Of a DNA stretch of 64,000 nucleotides, positions 36,292 to 44,217 are shown in pieces. Numbering within the stretch: the stretch's first letter is position 1; the number at the start of each line of letters is the position of its first letter. The translations under genes were made by a program, and so were the position numbers. The DNA is taken from contig JAUHWG010000015.1 of the NCBI GenBank assembly GCA_030424595.1, forward strand, positions 124,001 to 188,000. Direction: 5' to 3'. The notes under the pieces are model-generated. The model was not told the DNA's origin, searched no databases, and saw only the letters and a list, made by a program, of their open reading frames with translations. The stretch comes from Polyangia bacterium. GTDB lineage: Bacteria > Myxococcota_A > Polyangia > Nannocystales > Nannocystaceae.

Positions 36292-36315
36292 AGAGCCCGC
36301 CGTTGGGCGGGCTCT
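36292..36315 (-). terminator. Terminator-like hairpin after metalloprotease lipoprotein gene
   Basis: AGAGCCCGCC (36292-36301) and GGCGGGCTCT (36306-36315) form a perfect 10-bp stem with a four-base loop. It lies 44 bases downstream of the minus-strand protease stop. The following minus-strand bases CTTTCGCGC give only a short T run. Confidence 0.65.
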
Positions 36316-36358
36316 CAGGCGAGTCTCTCGGCCGCGCGGGGCCGATGGTCGTCGGGGC

Positions 36359-38002
36359 CTACTGTGTGCGCAGAGCCCGCGATGTGTGGTGCATGTCGAC
36401 CTCGGAGACCGCGATGGTCCGCCGGCTGTCGACGGAGATGTGCTCAAAGCTGGTGACCGAGTCGAAGTCGTCCGGGAGGGGGACGATGACGTGGGTGATG
36501 TCGCCGTCCGGATCGACCTGCACCTGCGCGCGCTGGGTCGCGATCACCGAGTCTCCGGCGCGGAGCTCGACAGTGTCGGTCGCGCTCAGCTCCTCGTCCC
36601 CGAGCGCACCGGGGACGGTGATCCAGGTGGAGTGACCGTCGGGGTAGACGGAGCCGACGAGGAGCGAGCCGCCGTAGATGTCCTCGCCGGGCGCCGGCGG
36701 GGCCTCGTTGGACCACTCGGTGAGCGTTCGGATCACCGGATAGACCTTGCTCCAGCCCCAGTTTCCGACCCAGGTCGGGCTGCAGTAGGTCATGAAGTCC
36801 TTGTTCACCGTCGGATGACGCATGCCGTAGTCGAGGACCCCAAAGCCCCACTCGCCGACCTCACCGTTGGGATAGGGGTAGGTGGGGTCGAACCCCGCCG
36901 CACCGCCGCAGTCGATGTGGTAGCGACCCTGGGAGTGCCCGACCTCGTGGACGAAGGTCTCCGAGGCGTAGGACACGTTGTTCTTGAGCGTGAGCCCGGA
37001 GGAGACCCGCTGATAGGCCTGTGCCTTCGTCGGCGGGATGTTGGGGATGCCGTAGGCCTTGCCGCCCGCCCCTCCGACACCGTTGGAGCAGGAGTCGACG
37101 AGCCCGTAGTAGAAGACCTCTGGAGGGGCGCCCTCGTCGAAGCGAAGGCCGCTCATGAAGCTGTTGAGCTGATCGAAGCTGGTGAGCTTGGTCTTCCAGT
37201 CGATCGGGTCGTGGATCGTGATGTCGAGCGTGTCGACCGGATTTTGCATGTACATCAGGTCGTAGTAGAGCTTCATCGTCTCCTCCGACGTGTCCGGGGA
37301 GGTGCTGCACCCGGCCCCGTCGTCGTAGTTGAAGGGGACGATGACGACCGAGAGCGTCTGCTGGCTGTTCTCGACGCCGATCAGGGCGTCGCCGTCGTAG
37401 GGGATCCGCGGCGGCGGATCGGGCTCGGGGGTGTCTTCGTAGCCGGGCTCCGTCTCCCAGAGGTCCATCTCAAAGCGGATCCCCGTGACCACCTGCTCGC
37501 GCATCAGGCCGAAGTTGAAGGTCTGCGCGAGGCTGCCCTCGAAGGAGTCGCCCTCGATGAGCACGGTCTCGTCGTCCTCGTGGACCGTGCCGTCGGGGTA
37601 GTAGACGGTCAGGTGGGCCCGGATCTTTCGCGGCTCCCAGTCGTCCGGGACGCTGTAGAAGCCGCGGAGGAGCATCAGTCGGTCGGCGATGAGGTAGGAG
37701 GAGCGCTCCGCACCCGGGACCCAAGCGCCGTCGCGGGCGATGTCGACACCGACGGCCTGGTTCGCCTGCACTCGGTCGAGCTTGACGCCCCGCGCCGGGA
37801 TCGGGACAAACTCGACGCCTGTCGTCGCCGTATCCGTCGCGCCGGTGCTGCTCGCCGAGACCGAGCTGGTGTCGGTGCCCTGGTTGGTCGTCGAGTTGGT
37901 CTCGCCGTCCGTGTCGGTCTCCTGCTCGGCGCCGTTGCAGCCGATCAGGGCGAAGAGGCCAAGAGCGGTCGCGAAGCGGGACGGGCGTAGCGGATAAAGC
38001 AT
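36359..38002 (-). CDS. Metzincin-like zinc metalloprotease lipoprotein
   Basis: 547 residues. Lipobox ALIGC (Cys22) and a Thr/Ser-rich linker to about residue 62 place it on the outer membrane. A beta-rich region with NBR-like strands precedes the catalytic part. The zinc site reads HEVGHSQGRYH at 352-362, matching HExxHxxGxxH, and a downstream FMTYC at about 403-407 is a Met-turn candidate, so it belongs with the metzincins; M66 (StcE-like) peptidases have a comparable HEVGH motif. Catalysis would be by Glu353 with His352, His356 and His362 on zinc. A C-terminal beta domain of about 110 residues follows. It may degrade extracellular proteins during predation or scavenging (inference). Confidence 0.82.
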   Translation of the reverse strand: MLYPLRPSRFATALGLFALIGCNGAEQETDTDGETNSTTNQGTDTSSVSASSTGATDTATTGVEFVPIPARGVKLDRVQANQAVGVDIARDGAWVPGAERSSYLIADRLMLLRGFYSVPDDWEPRKIRAHLTVYYPDGTVHEDDETVLIEGDSFEGSLAQTFNFGLMREQVVTGIRFEMDLWETEPGYEDTPEPDPPPRIPYDGDALIGVENSQQTLSVVIVPFNYDDGAGCSTSPDTSEETMKLYYDLMYMQNPVDTLDITIHDPIDWKTKLTSFDQLNSFMSGLRFDEGAPPEVFYYGLVDSCSNGVGGAGGKAYGIPNIPPTKAQAYQRVSSGLTLKNNVSYASETFVHEVGHSQGRYHIDCGGAAGFDPTYPYPNGEVGEWGFGVLDYGMRHPTVNKDFMTYCSPTWVGNWGWSKVYPVIRTLTEWSNEAPPAPGEDIYGGSLLVGSVYPDGHSTWITVPGALGDEELSATDTVELRAGDSVIATQRAQVQVDPDGDITHVIVPLPDDFDSVTSFEHISVDSRRTIAVSEVDMHHTSRALRTQ

Positions 38003-38122
38003 AGAGGTACGCTACAAACCGATGACACGATCGGCAAGTCACTGTGTCACGGTGTCGCCGCTGCATCAGTGGGTCGTCTCGCGACGCGAGGTCGTCGCGC
38101 CGCTAGCGCTGGCCCGGCTAAT

Positions 38123-40501
38123 TCAGGGGGCGCGACGGGCCAAGATCCGCGGCAGGAGGGCGACCAGGCCGATGAGGTGGAGCTGAGCTGCGAGGATCAG
38201 CGACACATCGGCGATCCCGAGGACTTCTGCGAGGGTGAGCGTCCCTCCGAGCGCGCACAGGAGGACAAAGCCGAGGCGGTAGACGAGCCCGGCGCCAGCG
38301 CCGTAGACCTGCGAGAGGCTCGCCGCGCCGACCCCTGCCCAGGCGGCGAGGCCTATGGCCCCGAGTGCAAAGGTTGCGAGCGCCGCAAGCCATGCGCCGA
38401 TCTCCCCGGCCGAGCCGAGCCCGCGCCTCCAGGCGCGCGCGAGAGCGCTCGCCCCATCGCTCGCCAGGACAGGTCCCTTCATCTCGCTGGCGAAGAGCGC
38501 CTCGAGGTCCGGGAGCCGGCGGCCCTCGGGCTCGATCGGGATCAAGGCCCGGCGTCCGGCGTAGCGGGCGGGCAGGCGAGCGTCGCTGTGGACCTCGACC
38601 ATGAGGTCGACCGGCGCCGGCAGGATGTAGGGCCCCTCGTGTGAGGTCATCGTCTGCATCGCCCCGAAGGAGAAGCCGGGGACGGCTGTGTTAAAGCGCA
38701 GACGGTCGCGGTGTTCGCGGGCGACGATCGGGACCAGGACGTCGAGGCTGGGATCCTCGGGGTGGCGGAGGACGACGCTCCTCGCGGCGGCGAGCATGTC
38801 CCAGGCGGGGGTCTCGAGATCCTTGGCCCGGTTGATGAAGCCGAGATCGAGGCCCCGGGCGGGGGGCTCCAGGCGGAGGTGGAGGATCGATCCGACCTCG
38901 GGGAGAAAGCCCTCGGCGCCGACCAGCGCCGGCGGCAGCGGCTCCTCATCGCTGTCGACGTAGGGTCCGCGGTAGCCGAGCTGGAGGATGTCGCGGAGGC
39001 TCGGGTCGACCGGCGGGCCCTCGCGCTCGGGCTCGTAGAGCGCGAGGTGCTCGCCGAAGCGGGGGTGGCCGCTGATCGCCCGCTCGACGGCGCCGACGAA
39101 GTGGAAGTCGCCGAGGCCGACGTAGGGGCCCTCGAGGTTGCGGGAGTTCATCAGCGCCCGCAGGTTCGTCGTCGGGTCCTTCGGCGTGAGCTTGAGGAAC
39201 GCTCCGGCGCGGGTGCTGACCACCTCGCGCGTGCAGGGGATGATGACGTCGTAGCCGGCGTTGTCGCGGCGCTTGGGGTCGCCGTCGCGGAGGATCAGCC
39301 TGTCGGTCTCAGCGGTGATCTTCCAGTCGGGGACGACGACGAGGTTGTCTTGCTCGAGCAGGCGGCCGACCTTGTGACCGCGCGGGTTCGAGCGGAGCAC
39401 CATCGCGTAGAGGTTGCCCTCCTGGAGCGGGGTGTTCTCCTCCTCGGGAAGGACGATCGTCTGGCCGCGCTCGCTCGGCAGGAGCGCCCGGCTTTGGTGG
39501 GCCTCGAGGAAGACGAGCTCGCGCTCGGCGACGACCTCGTGGTTCGAGCCGAGCGAGAGCAGGGTGAGCGCTGTCAGGGTGCCGACGAGGCCAGCCCCGA
39601 GGAGCGGGCCGAGCATCGCCCGGGCGCCGCTGCGCTCGATGTCCTGGGAGTGCGCGAGCTCGGGCGCGAAGGCGGCGACGCCGAGGCCGGGGCCGGTCAT
39701 CGTCGTCCGCAGGACCGCGTGGGTCAGGGCGGCGAGCGCCCCTCCGCTGGCCCCCCCGGCGATGGCGTCGGCCTGGAGGACATCGCTCGAGAGCGCTGAG
39801 CTGAGGGCGAGCTCCAAGGCGGCCCGGGTCCCCGCGAGATCGCCGAGGAGGGCGGCCAGGGCGACGCCGACGTAGACCAGCAGGAGCAGCGGCAGGAGAC
39901 GCAGGCTGAGGTGACGGATCCGCGGGCCGAAGCGCGTGCCGGGGCTGAGGATCAGGGGCGCGGCGGCGAGGGCGAGGGCGCCGGCGATCACGGCCGGAGG
40001 CGCGCCCGCGAGCTCGCCAAAGAGGGCGCCGACCTGCTGGCCGTGGAGGAGGGCGCCGACGGCCGCAGCGGCGAGGGCGAGGGCGAGGGCGTAGGCGATC
40101 CCGAGGGCCGCTCCGGCGCCGGCGAGGCCGGTCTGCATCGCCCGGACAGGCGAGGCGTAGAGCGCCCCGTCGCGGTCGTGTCCGCGGGAGCGAAGGGCGG
40201 CCGTCGTCGACGCCCAGACCAGGCCCATGCCGAGGAAGGTGGCCAGCCACATCCACGGCAGCGCCCCGGGGCCGCCGAGCTCGACCGCCAGGGCCGCGCC
40301 GACGATGCTCGCCACGCCGACGCTCGCGGCGGCGCTGCCCCGGAGGATCGGCGTCGGATCATCGCTTCGGCGCAGCGCCTGTCGGAGCCCGCGGACCTGG
40401 ATGAAGAGGCTCCCGAGGAGCACCAGGCCCCCGGCTCCGAGCACCACGTAGACGAGGGTGATCCCCAGGGCCGAGCTGGTTGGATCAAAGGCGCCGCTCA
40501 T
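38123..40501 (-). CDS. AGCS-like membrane protein with large soluble insertion
   Basis: 792 residues. The first 325 residues hold about eight hydrophobic segments and resemble the Na+:alanine symporter (AGCS) family: ASIVGAALAVELGGPGALPWMWLATFLGMGL and LTHAVLRTTMTGPGLGVAAF ... MLGPLLGAGLVGTLTALTLL parallel the family's GGPGAxFWMW and NEAGLGSAP blocks. Residues about 335-680 are soluble, beta-rich and contain no membrane segment (FLEAHQSRALLPSERG, MVLRSNPRGHKVGRLLEQDNL). Three hydrophobic segments close the protein (about 695-785). Typical AGCS members are about 450-550 residues and lack such an insertion, so this is a divergent or repurposed transporter. Cation- and substrate-site residues look poorly kept. 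It starts 71 bases from the tRNA-Sec gene. Confidence 0.65.
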   Translation of the reverse strand: MSGAFDPTSSALGITLVYVVLGAGGLVLLGSLFIQVRGLRQALRRSDDPTPILRGSAAASVGVASIVGAALAVELGGPGALPWMWLATFLGMGLVWASTTAALRSRGHDRDGALYASPVRAMQTGLAGAGAALGIAYALALALAAAAVGALLHGQQVGALFGELAGAPPAVIAGALALAAAPLILSPGTRFGPRIRHLSLRLLPLLLLVYVGVALAALLGDLAGTRAALELALSSALSSDVLQADAIAGGASGGALAALTHAVLRTTMTGPGLGVAAFAPELAHSQDIERSGARAMLGPLLGAGLVGTLTALTLLSLGSNHEVVAERELVFLEAHQSRALLPSERGQTIVLPEEENTPLQEGNLYAMVLRSNPRGHKVGRLLEQDNLVVVPDWKITAETDRLILRDGDPKRRDNAGYDVIIPCTREVVSTRAGAFLKLTPKDPTTNLRALMNSRNLEGPYVGLGDFHFVGAVERAISGHPRFGEHLALYEPEREGPPVDPSLRDILQLGYRGPYVDSDEEPLPPALVGAEGFLPEVGSILHLRLEPPARGLDLGFINRAKDLETPAWDMLAAARSVVLRHPEDPSLDVLVPIVAREHRDRLRFNTAVPGFSFGAMQTMTSHEGPYILPAPVDLMVEVHSDARLPARYAGRRALIPIEPEGRRLPDLEALFASEMKGPVLASDGASALARAWRRGLGSAGEIGAWLAALATFALGAIGLAAWAGVGAASLSQVYGAGAGLVYRLGFVLLCALGGTLTLAEVLGIADVSLILAAQLHLIGLVALLPRILARRAP

Positions 40502-40572
40502 ACGGAGAGGGATACCGGGCGCTGCGGGGCTCGTCTAGCTTTGGATCATCCGCGGCCTCGCGCGGTGCGGAC

Positions 40573-40666
40573 GGAGGTGCACAGGAATCGAACCTGCCCA
40601 GGACGCTTCTCGCACCCCGCACCGGTTTTGAAGACCGGGGACCGCACCAGCGAGCCAAGCACCTCC
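40573..40666 (-). tRNA. selC: tRNA-Sec (anticodon TCA)
   Basis: On the minus strand an eight-base-pair acceptor stem GGAGGTGC/GCACCTCC, an anticodon arm CCGGT-CTTCAAA-ACCGG with anticodon TCA (plus-strand positions 40629-40631), a long variable arm and a T arm GCAGG-TTCGATT-CCTGT. The eight-bp acceptor, UCA anticodon, discriminator G and long extra arm are diagnostic of selenocysteine tRNA. CCA is not encoded. The organism therefore should read some UGA codons as selenocysteine. selA, selB and selD are not in the window. Confidence 0.93.
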
Positions 40667-40740
40667 GCCGCCGAGCATACCCGAAGCGCGCGGTGGCGAC
40701 CAGATCCCCCCGGGCGGTCGACCTGCCGCCGCGGCGACGG

Positions 40741-41337
40741 CTATTCGAGGCCGCAGATCTCGGAGCAGCCGGTCTCTACGAAGAGGCTGTTGGCCTTCTG
40801 CCGGAGCTCGTAGGCGGAGTTTGTCGCGTTGCTCTCGAAGAGCCGCGAGGGCAGGGGCCGGAACACGAAGGTGACGTTGTTGTCCTCGACCTCGGAGACG
40901 ACGACCGCCACCGGTTCACCGGGGGCGGGCTCGTCCTCGGCGGGGGTGTAGAGGAAGCCGCCCTCACCCTCGAACTCGGTGAAGATCATCGTCGTCTCGT
41001 TGAACGAGTAGTTGAAGCAGCGGCAGGTGAAGCCGTCGTTGCAGGAGCTCGTGGTCAGCCCGGAGTCGTCGGAGACGTCGATGCAGGTCGCGGCCGCGAG
41101 CTTTCCGGCGGGCTCCGACTCGGCCGCCGAGGTCCGGACAAAGCGCAGGAGGAACTTGTCCTCCCGGTTCGCCGAGTCGATGGTCTTGAAGGTGCCGCTC
41201 CCCTCCACGTCGTGCGAGATCAGGGACCAGGTGCCATCCTCGTCAAAGAGGGTGACGTAGCCTTCCTCCTGGCATCCTCCGGCGAGGACGCAGAGGCTGA
41301 TGGATGCGGGAATCAGGAGCGACTTGATCGAACGCAT
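40741..41337 (-). CDS. Small lipoprotein
   Basis: 198 residues from ATG 41337, which has GGAGA six bases upstream and gives a signal peptide with lipobox LAGGC (Cys22). A farther start would add 73 unlikely Arg-rich residues. The mature part has no Thr linker. It begins QEEGYVTLFDEDGTWSLISHDVEGSGTF, and has a Cys-rich middle (AATCIDVSDDSG, SSCNDGFTCRCFNYSF) and C-terminal GCSEICGLE. It may be a beta-barrel-like lipocalin-type fold, but no motif proves this. Divergent from dnaJ. No recognised family. Confidence 0.75.
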   Translation of the reverse strand: MRSIKSLLIPASISLCVLAGGCQEEGYVTLFDEDGTWSLISHDVEGSGTFKTIDSANREDKFLLRFVRTSAAESEPAGKLAAATCIDVSDDSGLTTSSCNDGFTCRCFNYSFNETTMIFTEFEGEGGFLYTPAEDEPAPGEPVAVVVSEVEDNNVTFVFRPLPSRLFESNATNSAYELRQKANSLFVETGCSEICGLE

Positions 41338-41460
41338 GATGGTCTCCGTTGGGGGGTTCATCCCCAGGCGTCCCCAAGTGGGGGCGCATGCACCGGTCGG
41401 TTTTCGCCCAATCCGAGGGGTTCGCGCAATACCTGAGTGAGCTGCCCTGGCTCGGAGCGA

Positions 41461-41489
41461 TTGACAGTTGAGGAGCCCGTGTTTAGGTT
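41461..41489 (+). promoter_or_regulatory. Promoter of dnaJ
   Basis: TTGACA at 41461-41466, 17-base spacer and TAGGTT at 41484-41489. A transcript would start near 41496, only about three bases before the GTG start of dnaJ, so the mRNA may be leaderless. No Shine-Dalgarno is visible before that codon. Confidence 0.6.
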
Positions 41490-41498
41490 CCGCGCGCG

Positions 41499-42614
41499 GT
41501 GTCCGCCAAACGCGATTATTACGAGGTTCTCGGTGTCGATAGAGGCGCCGATCCACAAGACATCAAGCGCGCCTATCGCAAGATGGCGATGCAGTTCCAT
41601 CCTGACCGAAACCCGGACAACCCCGAGGCGGAAGAGCGTTTTAAGGAGGCTGCAGAGGCGTTTGAGGTCCTCAGCGACGCCGACAAGCGCCGCCTCTACG
41701 ACCAGCACGGTCACGCAGGTCCGAGCCAGGCTGGCTTCAGCGGCTTCCAGGGGACCGACGAGATCTTCAGCCGATTCGGGGATCTTTTTGGGGACCTCTT
41801 CGGCAACCTCGGCGGCAACGGTCGGCGGGGCGGTCCTCAGCGGGGGGGGGATATCAAGGTCCAGGTCTCGATCTCCTTCGCCGAGGCGGTAGCGGGGGTT
41901 GAGAGAGAAATCACAGTCCCCCGTCGCGAGGGCTGTGACGACTGCTCCGGGAGCGGCTCGGCGAGCGGCTCGGCCAGCACATGTCCCCAGTGCCAGGGGC
42001 AGGGGCAGGTCATCCACCGCCAGGGCTTCTTCGTCGTCCAGACCGCCTGCCCCCGCTGTCGCGGCGACGGCAAGCTGATCAGCGATCCCTGCCGGAGCTG
42101 CTCGGGCACCGGCGTCGTCCAGAAGGAGGCGAGCTTCTCCGTCAACATCCCCGCCGGCGTCGACAACGGCCAGACCCTGCGGATCAGCGGACGCGGTCAG
42201 CCGGGCGCGAAGGGCGGGCCGGCCGGAAACCTCTACGTGATCATCGCCGTCGAGAACGACGAGCGTTTCGTCCGCGATGAGTTCGACGTCCACTCGAAGG
42301 TGACGATCGGGGTGACCCAGGCGCTCCTCGGCTGCACCGTCGAGGCGCCGACGCTGGAGGGGGACATCGAGCTGGAGATCGATCCCGGGACCCAGCCCGG
42401 CGATGTGATCCTCCGCCGCGGCAAGGGGATCCCGGTGATCGGCCGCGGCCGCGGTCACGGCGACCACCACATCCACGTCGAGATCGAGATCCCGACCAAG
42501 CTCAGCAACGACGAAGAGGGGCTTGTCCGCGAGCTCGCAGAGCTCCTGGGCGAGTCGGTGAAGCCGGCCAAGCGCGGGCTCTTCGACGCGTTTCGCAAGC
42601 GTCGTCGCTCCTAG
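41499..42614 (+). CDS. dnaJ: Chaperone protein DnaJ
   Basis: 371 residues from GTG 41499. J domain (1-70): KRDYYEVLGVDRGADPQDIK, HPD in MQFHPDRNPDN and RRLYDQHG; a Gly/Phe-rich segment (75-110); a zinc-binding region with four CxxCxGxG-type motifs (CDDCSGSG, CPQCQGQG, CPRCRGDG, CRSCSGTG); and C-terminal substrate-binding domains (VDNGQTLRISGRGQPG, GCTVEAPTLEGDIELEI). It stimulates DnaK ATPase and delivers unfolded proteins. dnaK and grpE are not neighbours, so this may be an additional DnaJ or a dispersed copy. A strong promoter immediately upstream suggests a near-leaderless mRNA. Confidence 0.95.
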   Translation: MSAKRDYYEVLGVDRGADPQDIKRAYRKMAMQFHPDRNPDNPEAEERFKEAAEAFEVLSDADKRRLYDQHGHAGPSQAGFSGFQGTDEIFSRFGDLFGDLFGNLGGNGRRGGPQRGGDIKVQVSISFAEAVAGVEREITVPRREGCDDCSGSGSASGSASTCPQCQGQGQVIHRQGFFVVQTACPRCRGDGKLISDPCRSCSGTGVVQKEASFSVNIPAGVDNGQTLRISGRGQPGAKGGPAGNLYVIIAVENDERFVRDEFDVHSKVTIGVTQALLGCTVEAPTLEGDIELEIDPGTQPGDVILRRGKGIPVIGRGRGHGDHHIHVEIEIPTKLSNDEEGLVRELAELLGESVKPAKRGLFDAFRKRRRS

Positions 42615-42640
42615 TCCGGGTCCACACCGCGCTCGCTCGC

Positions 42641-42677
42641 ACGATCACAGCTCCGCCGTAGGCCAGGCTGTGATCGT
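42641..42677. terminator. Hairpin between convergent dnaJ and MOSC genes
   Basis: ACGATCACAG (42641-42650) and CTGTGATCGT (42668-42677) form a perfect 10-bp stem with a 17-base loop. It lies 26 bases after dnaJ and 77 bases after the end of the convergent MOSC gene. Confidence 0.5.
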
Positions 42678-42754
42678 CGTCTTCAGCGGAGGCCTCGTCG
42701 CTCGACGGCCATTAGATCTGCTCTCTAGGACAGGATCCGAGGAGGAGCCGGGGC

Positions 42755-43267
42755 TCAGGCCTCGCTGTCTGTCTCGGGCGTGGTCGCCGGGATGACCCGG
42801 ACAGGGTCGCCCGGGCGGGCTTCTCCGGGGGTGAGCACCGAGGCGTAGAGCCTGCTCCAGCCCGGGTGGAGCTTCTCGGAGATCCGGCGAAAGGCCCGCT
42901 CGTGGAAGGAGTCCGCGATCGTCTTGCACGGGGGCGCCGGCGCGGTGATCTGGAGGCGCGCTCGCTCTCCGACGAGCAGCTGATCGCCGGGTCGCAGGGC
43001 CGCCCAGTCGAGGCCGCCGATCGTCAGGTTCTCGCCGGTCGTGCCCGGGGCGATCGGGTGTCCCTCCGCCGCGAGCGCGTCGATCCGTTCGGCGGCGAAG
43101 AGGCAGACCGCGCGGCGGGGACCGCCGTGCTCCTTGAGGTCGAGCTGGCGATCGCCGCGGACCCCGTCGGCGGTCAGCATGGCGACCTCGACCGGGTGTT
43201 TCGGCACGCCGCCCGCTGGGTTGACGTTGACCTGGAGGACTCTCGCCTGGGAGGGGCTATCGGTCAT
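42755..43267 (-). CDS. MOSC-domain protein
   Basis: 170 residues. Single MOSC domain (molybdenum cofactor sulfurase C-terminal): VLQVNVNPAGGVPKHPVEVAML, GVRGDRQLDLKEHGGPRRAVCLF, GTTGENLTIGGLDWAALRPGDQLLVG and the conserved PCKTI with its invariant Cys. This is the stand-alone bacterial type (YiiM/YuaD-like size). Family members bind molybdenum cofactor or sulfur carriers and often handle small reducible substrates. The gene stands alone with a terminator-like hairpin on its 3' side. No adjacent moa or moe genes show which pathway it serves. Confidence 0.88.
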   Translation of the reverse strand: MTDSPSQARVLQVNVNPAGGVPKHPVEVAMLTADGVRGDRQLDLKEHGGPRRAVCLFAAERIDALAAEGHPIAPGTTGENLTIGGLDWAALRPGDQLLVGERARLQITAPAPPCKTIADSFHERAFRRISEKLHPGWSRLYASVLTPGEARPGDPVRVIPATTPETDSEA

Positions 43268-43364
43268 CGCTCCATCGTGCCTCGGGGAGGCGGACCTTGG
43301 CTAGGCGAGGCCGAGCTCGATCGATCGCGCGTTTGCCATGCGGACCAAGAAGACCAACCAAGAA

Positions 43365-43394
43365 GAAAGCGCGCGACCGAGGTCGCGCGCTTTC
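43365..43394 (-). terminator. Rho-independent terminator of small lipoprotein gene
   Basis: GAAAGCGCGCGAC (43365-43377) and GTCGCGCGCTTTC (43382-43394) form a 13-bp perfect stem with a CGAG loop. On the minus strand it is followed by TTCTTGGTTGGTCTTCTT, a T-rich tract. It starts 20 bases after the lipoprotein stop. Confidence 0.8.
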
Positions 43395-43414
43395 CTAGTC
43401 GCGAGGGGCGAGGT

Positions 43415-43720
43415 CTACTCGGCCTTCTTCTTGCTCGCGTCGCAGCCCTCGAGATCCTCGAGGGAGGTGGCCTTGAGGGCACAGTCGATCTCGGCCTTGG
43501 TGCCCTTCTCCTTGCACTCCTTGACCATCTCGGGCTTCATCGCCTCGATCATGCTCTTGGCCATGTCGGCAGCGGCGCCCTCTTGACCCTGAACGGTCAG
43601 CTCGACGACCTTGTCGGCGAACTTGTTGCAGTCTTCTTCGGAGGGCTTGCCACCGCAGGCGCCGAGGCTCAGAGAGACGGCGAAACCAGCGACGATGAGG
43701 GAGGCGTACGTCTTGCGCAT
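43415..43720 (-). CDS. Small lipoprotein with Cys-rich helical domain
   Basis: 101 residues from ATG 43720, with AAAAAAGGA just upstream; the longer frame from 43759 is not needed. Signal peptide and lipobox SLGAC (Cys22). The mature part is a short Lys/Glu-rich helical protein (CNKFADKVVELTVQG, MAKSMIEAMKPEMVKECKEKG, IDCALKATSLEDLEGC) with four Cys that probably pair, ending in a Lys-rich tail. This pattern recurs in small lipoproteins of deltaproteobacteria and spirochaetes, but I cannot name the function. It has its own strong terminator, so it is likely monocistronic and well expressed. Confidence 0.8.
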   Translation of the reverse strand: MRKTYASLIVAGFAVSLSLGACGGKPSEEDCNKFADKVVELTVQGQEGAAADMAKSMIEAMKPEMVKECKEKGTKAEIDCALKATSLEDLEGCDASKKKAE

Positions 43721-44217
43721 GTTGGTCCTTTTTTCGGGGTTGGGGGGTCGAATCCCCAATCTCAGCGGAGGCTATCGAAGTGGCCCCCAGAGGACAATGC
43801 CTTTTTTCCTCGGAGGGGTCGAGAACTCGGCGGTAGAGGCGGCGCTAGGCGCCCTTCTTCGCGTCTATGCAGGGGATGGGCCGGCGTAGGAGACCGTGCA
43901 CTCGGTCTGTGATTTCAACGCGTTGTCCCTACATGGCCTTTCGGCCGGGCTCGCTCCTTGAGCTTCGAGAGGGGCCTCTGCGGGGGCACACAGGAGGTGC
44001 GGCGGAGAGGGCCGAGATCGCGTATCCGCCTCCGTTCTCGCCCATCCCCGGGGTCACATTGACCCGGCGCGGGCTCGCCGACTCGCCGAGAGGATCGGTG
44101 ATGACGGCCTGTCTCGAGAGGCGAGGTCGGGCTCATCAGGGCGAGAGGCGATCTGACCGGCGCCTACGGGGCGCCGCGTCGCCGCAGCGCGCCCGCCAGC
44201 ACCGCAGGGACCGTCGC
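43721..44217. other. Intergenic region
   Basis: About 500 bases between the small lipoprotein start and the pruA stop, both on the minus strand. The first 100 bases must hold the lipoprotein promoter. The rest shows only low-complexity open frames antisense to each other. No RNA gene or terminator that I can support. Confidence 0.35.
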
